From Anaerolinea sp. (GTDB lineage: Bacteria; Chloroflexota; Dehalococcoidia; Tepidiformales; Tepidiformaceae), in assembly GCA_013822275.1 (NCBI GenBank), contig PNKC01000021.1, forward strand, positions 1 to 46,998: a DNA stretch of 46,998 bases, given 5' to 3'. The notes under the pieces were generated by a model. The model was not told the origin of the DNA. It saw nothing but the letters and a program-made list of their open reading frames with translations, and did no database searches. Of this stretch, positions 43,725-46,998 are shown piece after piece. Within the stretch, counting starts at the first letter, position 1; each line of letters opens with the position of its first letter. Position numbers and translations under genes: made by a program.

Positions 43725-44522
43725 CTACGAAGCCGCGGCGTCCGATGTTCCCATCGGGGCGTCCACGTGATGAACCTTCGGCCGAGGGGGTTCCACCGGC
43801 GATTCCGTAAAGTGGGCGAAATGTGTACGGACAACGGCGTAGCACTCGCAGGCGGCAAGTTCCAGGGCCCGGCGGTCGAGGATTCGCATCTCGCCGCGGT
43901 GGTAGCTCACAAGGCCCGCCCGCTGGAGGGCGCCAGCCGAGAGGGCGACGCTTGGACGGCTGACGCCGAGCATCTGGGCGAGAAACTCCTGGGTGATCGG
44001 GAACTCGTCGGCGCCAACCTGGTCGTGGGTCATCAGCAGCCAGCGCGCGCAGCGGGCGTCGGCGTGATGAGCGCGATTGCAGGCCGCCGATTGCGAGACG
44101 AGCGCGAGCATCAGGCCGCTGTAGCGGAGCATGACCGCGGCGAAGCTCGGAAGTCTCGCGATGCAGTCCGTGAAGTCCTTACTGCTGAGACGCAACGCAT
44201 CGCCAGGGACCTGCGAAATGAGCGCGGTGTTCGATTCACCGAAGCCGAGGAAGAGCGGGACCCCGGTGGTCCCCTCTGGGCCGACGGTCGCGAATTCGAT
44301 CATCATCCCGTTTTCGAGGACGGTCAGGACGGAGATGACGCCGTTGAGCGGGAAGTAAATGTAGTCGGGCTCATCGCCGGCTTCAAGCAGGGTTTCGCGC
44401 ATGCGCAAGGGATGGGCGTGGAGGAGCGGCGCCAACTGGTCGTAATCAGCCTTCGAGAGTGCCGCGAGAATGAGGTTGCGTGTCCGAGACGGCGCGCTCT
44501 GCGTCTCTAGCAGAGACGGCAT
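43725..44522 (-). CDS. Crp/Fnr family transcriptional regulator
   Basis: 265 residues. The cyclic-nucleotide-binding-type domain (LLEAGDEPDYIYFPLNGVISVLTVLENGMMIEF, GPEGTTGVPLFLG) is followed by the dimer helix and the Crp-type winged helix (FPITQEFLAQMLGVSRPSVALSAGALQRAGLVSYHRG). No Cys cluster as in FNR, so an oxygen-sensing iron-sulphur centre is unlikely. The frame runs on to 45299 without meaning, and the ATG at 44522 (MPSLLETQSAP) is the sensible start. It is divergent from the stress-type cluster and may control it. Confidence 0.88.
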   Translation of the reverse strand: MPSLLETQSAPSRTRNLILAALSKADYDQLAPLLHAHPLRMRETLLEAGDEPDYIYFPLNGVISVLTVLENGMMIEFATVGPEGTTGVPLFLGFGESNTALISQVPGDALRLSSKDFTDCIARLPSFAAVMLRYSGLMLALVSQSAACNRAHHADARCARWLLMTHDQVGADEFPITQEFLAQMLGVSRPSVALSAGALQRAGLVSYHRGEMRILDRRALELAACECYAVVRTHFAHFTESPVEPPRPKVHHVDAPMGTSDAAAS

Positions 44523-44699
44523 GAGGATGCCAGCTTCCGATGCCCGTGACCCATGATTTGGTCCGGCGTTCTTCTCCACCGTACACCCGTTCAGACGACT
44601 TGCAAGCGTTTGCGGTAAATTGACGCCGGCTTTCTTCGGGGCGGGCGGCCTCCGGGACCTGGCCCGGCGTCTGCTAGTTTCGGGCAGACAGGGGGGTAG

Positions 44700-44747
44700 A
44701 TGATTACCTCGAAAGAACTCATCGTGCGCGAGATGGGCATCGAATGA
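44700..44747 (+). CDS. Possible 15-residue leader peptide
   Basis: MITSKELIVREMGIE, stop at 44745-44747, ending 9 bp before the first GlsB gene. A GGGGGG run lies just upstream as a possible ribosome-binding site. Too short to judge by composition. Confidence 0.3.
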   Translation: MITSKELIVREMGIE

Positions 44748-44756
44748 GAGGAACCT

Positions 44757-45041
44757 ATGGGACTGTTGACCTGGATTCTGATTGGCCTGGTGGCCGGCTT
44801 CATCGCGGAGTTCGTGCTTGGCGGCGGAAGCGGGATTAGCCTCCGCGGCATTGTCATGACGACGCTGCTCGGCGTGGCCGGGGCGATCGTCGGCGGCTTC
44901 GTCAGCGTGTATCTCGGATATGGCGACGTCACCGGCTTCAACGTCCGCAGCCTGGTCATCGCGGTCCTCGGCGCGATCGCCGTCATCATCGTCTTCCGGG
45001 CGTTGTCGTCCAACCGTGGTGGCCGTCGTGGACTCATCTAA
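44757..45041 (+). CDS. GlsB/YeaQ/YmgE family membrane protein, copy 1
   Basis: 94 residues, three membrane helices (LLTWILIGLVAGFIAEFVLGG, GIVMTTLLGVAGAIVGGFVS, SLVIAVLGAIAVIIVFRAL). This is the transglycosylase-associated (GlsB/YeaQ) family, often linked to envelope stress. ATG preceded by GAGAGGAACC. A second, nearly identical copy starts at 46637. The DUF6458-like gene follows 51 bp later. Confidence 0.93.
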   Translation: MGLLTWILIGLVAGFIAEFVLGGGSGISLRGIVMTTLLGVAGAIVGGFVSVYLGYGDVTGFNVRSLVIAVLGAIAVIIVFRALSSNRGGRRGLI

Positions 45042-45092
45042 GTCCGCCCACGTCTTCGATTCGCAACGTTCGACTCTCGAAGGGGAACCCTT

Positions 45093-45311
45093 ATGAACAA
45101 CGGAAGCATTGGTCTCAGTCTCTTTTTGATGGCAATTGGCGCCATCCTGGTGTGGGCGGTTGAAGCAACCGTGTCCGGCATCGATATCAAGGTCGTCGGT
45201 GTCATCCTCATGCTTGTGGGCTCGATGGGCCTGGTGCTCTCGCTGCTCTTCTGGGCGAGTTTCGCCCCGTTCGCCCGGCGCGATGACCGCGCGCGCCACG
45301 ACGTGGTGTAG
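45093..45311 (+). CDS. DUF6458-like small membrane protein, copy 1
   Basis: 72 residues with two membrane helices (IGLSLFLMAIGAILVWAVE and VVGVILMLVGSMGLVLSLLFW) and a charged tail (ARRDDRARHDVV). Matches the small DUF6458 type. The second copy begins at 46976 at the right edge. ATG with AAGGGGAACC upstream. Confidence 0.8.
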   Translation: MNNGSIGLSLFLMAIGAILVWAVEATVSGIDIKVVGVILMLVGSMGLVLSLLFWASFAPFARRDDRARHDVV

Positions 45312-45314
45312 CGC

Positions 45315-45361
45315 GAGAGGGGACGGCCTCTCCCCGCGGCCCGGCGAGAACTCGCCGGGCC
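45315..45361 (+). terminator. Tandem hairpins between the DUF6458-like and CsbD genes
   Basis: Two hairpins: GAGAGG / CCTCTC (45315-45332) and an 11-bp perfect stem GGCCCGGCGAG / CTCGCCGGGCC (45338-45361). Little T-tract follows, so termination may be partial. Confidence 0.5.
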
Positions 45362-45406
45362 ATCCGTCGCCATCGGCCGGCTGGCTTCAAGAATTGAGGG
45401 ACACTG

Positions 45407-45631
45407 ATGAATAAGGACAAGATCAAGCGTAAGACCAACGAAGTCGTTGGCGAGGCTCGCGCACACACCGGGCAAGCGGCCGGCAGCGACAGCATGGAAG
45501 CGAAGGGGAAGGCCCAGGCGGCGAAGGGCAAGGCCCAGTCCGCCGTGGGCACCCTGAAAGACAAGGCCGCCGACGTGAAGGACAAGGTGGGAGACGTGAA
45601 GGACAAAGTGAAGAGCGCCGTTAAGCGCTAG
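45407..45631 (+). CDS. CsbD family stress protein
   Basis: 74 residues, very Lys/Ala-rich. MNKDKIKRKTNEVVGEARAHTGQAAG is the CsbD signature; AKGKAQAAKGKAQSAVG and the heptad-like KDKAADVKDKVGDVKDKVK follow, giving a long amphipathic helix. CsbD proteins are induced by general stress. A 7-bp hairpin at 45635-45654 lies just after the stop. Confidence 0.93.
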   Translation: MNKDKIKRKTNEVVGEARAHTGQAAGSDSMEAKGKAQAAKGKAQSAVGTLKDKAADVKDKVGDVKDKVKSAVKR

Positions 45632-45634
45632 CCG

Positions 45635-45654
45635 ACGCCGCGGTCCGGCGGCGT
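45635..45654 (+). terminator. Hairpin after csbD
   Basis: ACGCCGC / GCGGCGT stem with a 6-nt loop and a following TTCT. Weak intrinsic terminator. Confidence 0.4.
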
Positions 45655-45675
45655 TCTGAAAGGTTGGTTCGATCC

Positions 45676-46221
45676 ATGGAAACCGGGACAGTAATCGTAA
45701 TCGCGGCGGCCGTTGCCGCCGTTCTCCTGCTGGTCTTGATGCTGGTCATGCGGTCCAAGCGGAAGGGCGGCGAAAAACAGACCGCCCGGCTTCGCGAAGG
45801 CTTCGGCCCAGAATATGCCAAGGCAGTTGGAGAGAAGGGCCGCTCAGGCGCTGAAGACGACCTGCTGAAGCGCCAACAGAGCGCCAGCCTCTTTCAGGTG
45901 CGGCCTCTCTCCGCCGTTGAAGTGACGCGCTACACCGAGAGCTGGACGGCAACGCAGGCCCAATTCGTGGATGACCCCGGCGCCGCGCTCACGGCTGCCG
46001 ATCACCTGGTCGCCGAAGTCATCGCCGCTCGCGGATATCCGGCGGCCGAGTTCGAACAGGGCGCGAGTGCGCTCTCGGTTGATCATCCGCGAGCTGTCCA
46101 GGATTACCGCGCCGCGCATGAGGTCGCACTGCGCAACCAGCGAAACCCCGTCCCGACGGACGAATTGCGCGCGGCGATGGTGCAATACCATGCGGTCTTC
46201 AGCGAACTGATGGCGAGCTGA
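45676..46221 (+). CDS. Membrane-anchored protein of unknown function
   Basis: 181 residues. One N-terminal membrane helix (VIVIAAAVAAVLLLVLMLVM) then a basic stop-transfer and a soluble helical domain (FGPEYAKAVGE, VTRYTESWTATQAQFVDDPGAALTAADHLVAEVIAARGYP, VQDYRAAHEVALRN). This resembles a family of actinobacterial and Chloroflexota stress-cluster proteins, with no assigned function. ATG at 45676 with GAAAGGTTGG upstream. It sits in the stress-type cluster after csbD. Confidence 0.75.
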   Translation: METGTVIVIAAAVAAVLLLVLMLVMRSKRKGGEKQTARLREGFGPEYAKAVGEKGRSGAEDDLLKRQQSASLFQVRPLSAVEVTRYTESWTATQAQFVDDPGAALTAADHLVAEVIAARGYPAAEFEQGASALSVDHPRAVQDYRAAHEVALRNQRNPVPTDELRAAMVQYHAVFSELMAS

Positions 46222-46399
46222 GGGCGCCAAAGGCCCGAATGGCCCCCGCCGTTGGGCCCACCAGACACTGTACGCCGCCCGCCGCCCGCGCAACCGTGGC
46301 CGGCGGGAGGACAAAAGGTCATGCCCACCCCTGTTGCGTATGCCGTCCGGCACCCACGCGGCGGGAATAGAGGCAGCAAGGACTGGAAAGAGGAAAATC

Positions 46400-46546
46400 A
46401 TGTGGCTACTGCTCATCGCTCTGTTAGTGCTTCTGATCCTGGGCGGCGGCGCCTACGCACTTACGAGCAACCTGCTCCTCGTGATCATCGTCGTCGTCGT
46501 TGTGGCGGCGCTGGCTGGCGTCGGGGGGCGGGGCAGATGGCGGTGA
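46400..46546 (+). CDS. Very small hydrophobic membrane protein, 48 residues
   Basis: MWLLLIALLVLLILGGGAYAL start, then a second hydrophobic run (LLLVIIVVVVVAALAGV) and a basic tail. Good AGAGGA before the ATG. It probably forms a hairpin in the membrane. No named family that I can defend. Confidence 0.6.
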   Translation: MWLLLIALLVLLILGGGAYALTSNLLLVIIVVVVVAALAGVGGRGRWR

Positions 46547-46636
46547 CGCCACGAGCGGACGTTGGCGGCCCATCCCCGGTGTCTTGCCGGGAGGTTCGCC
46601 GGTGCCGTTAGCGGGACCACTCAAAGGGAGGAACCC

Positions 46637-46924
46637 ATGGGACTGTTGACCTGGATTCTCATTGGCCTGGTGGCCGGTTTCGTGGCCGAGTTCATCCTCG
46701 GCGGCGGGGGCGGGTTCAGCCTGCGCGGTATCGTCATGACGACGCTGCTGGGCGTTGTTGGGGCGATCGTCGGGGGCTTCGTCAGCGTGGCGCTCGGTTA
46801 TGGCGACGTTACCGGCTTCAACGTCCGGAGCCTGGTTATCGCCGTCCTCGGTGCGGTCGCGGTCATCGCCGTATTCCGGGCGTTGTCATCATCTGGACGA
46901 GGTAACCGCCGCGGACTCATCTAA
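46637..46924 (+). CDS. GlsB/YeaQ/YmgE family membrane protein, copy 2
   Basis: 95 residues, close to copy 1 at 44757 in protein and in DNA, including the ribosome-binding site (GGGAGGAACCC then ATGGGACTGTTGACC). The C-terminus differs slightly (SSSGRGNRRGLI). A recent tandem duplication is indicated. Confidence 0.93.
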   Translation: MGLLTWILIGLVAGFVAEFILGGGGGFSLRGIVMTTLLGVVGAIVGGFVSVALGYGDVTGFNVRSLVIAVLGAVAVIAVFRALSSSGRGNRRGLI

Positions 46925-46975
46925 GCTCCGGGCGGTTAGGTCATTCGAACGCTGAACGCGTGGAGGGGGACCAGA

Positions 46976-46998
46976 ATGAACAATGGAAGCGTTGGCCT
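46976..46998 (+). CDS. DUF6458-like membrane protein, copy 2 (cut by window edge)
   Basis: Only the first codons are present (MNNGSVGL), matching MNNGSIGL of copy 1 at 45093, and GGAGGGGGA lies upstream. The gene continues beyond the window. Confidence 0.75.

Noticed and set aside
44523-45299. N-terminal extension of the Crp/Fnr gene to 45299
   Set aside because: The extension is low-complexity His/Asp/Ala text overlapping two clear plus-strand genes; the Crp/Fnr fold starts after the ATG at 44522.

Overview
The window is high-GC bacterial chromosome (roughly two-thirds G+C by eye). GTG and TTG starts are common and many genes overlap by ATGA or GTGA. The gene set (orphan CpaE-type ATPase, GlsB/CsbD/DUF6458-like stress genes, a small HHHHW zinc-site protein, an F420-type flavin fold protein, P450 plus ferredoxin, CoaX beside CoaBC, Thr/Pro-rich secreted proteins) fits the phylum Chloroflexota, perhaps a Dehalococcoidia/Tepidiformia-like lineage. 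That placement is an inference from gene content only. I found no rRNA, tRNA, CRISPR array or transposase.

Layout. 0.1-6.8 kb: CoA-transferase, aspartate kinase, MFS exporter, small unknown protein, CpaE-like ATPase, methyltransferase-fold protein. 6.8-10.5 kb: APH(6)-like kinase divergent from a three-gene signalling operon (PAS-GGDEF, HDOD, degenerate membrane GGDEF). 10.5-13.7 kb: FAD-dependent dehydrogenase, then about 700 bases without a credible gene, then azlCD. That gap has a promoter-like sequence, at least eight hairpins capped by GNRA tetraloops and an intrinsic terminator, and I propose it encodes a structured non-coding RNA. 13.8-15.8 kb: a decayed Dcm/Vsr island. vsr is frameshifted, dcm is cut off after its catalytic Pro-Cys motif, and between the two remnants lie an EVE-domain plus nuclease-like protein and a small gene. 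15.9-18 kb: coaBC and coaX. 18.4-21.4 kb: a secreted-protein operon (small exported protein, SipW-type signal peptidase, RTX/fibronectin protein) behind a heavily structured leader. 21.4-23.2 kb: Mug glycosylase, membrane protein, HicAB. 23.4-27.6 kb: ferredoxin-P450 pair, CAP-domain protein, flavin fold protein, ROK kinase. 27.6-34 kb: methyltransferase divergent from a VOC/WYL-regulator pair with two palindromic operators in the gap, then a zinc-ribbon membrane protein and an 865-residue secreted protein. 34-43.6 kb: thiolase, cysS, cysE, SDR, class II aldolase, a DUF4258/DUF2283 pair and a GH38 alpha-mannosidase. 43.7-47 kb: Crp/Fnr regulator and a stress-type cluster in which a GlsB-DUF6458 gene pair is duplicated and runs off the right edge.

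A recurring feature is short tandem arrays whose unit is always 7 bp but whose sequence differs from locus to locus (near 17.05, 17.14, 18.02, 21.57 and 33.97 kb). Two of them lie inside coding sequence, in coaBC and mug. They resemble the heptameric short tandemly repeated repetitive (STRR) sequences described in cyanobacteria.
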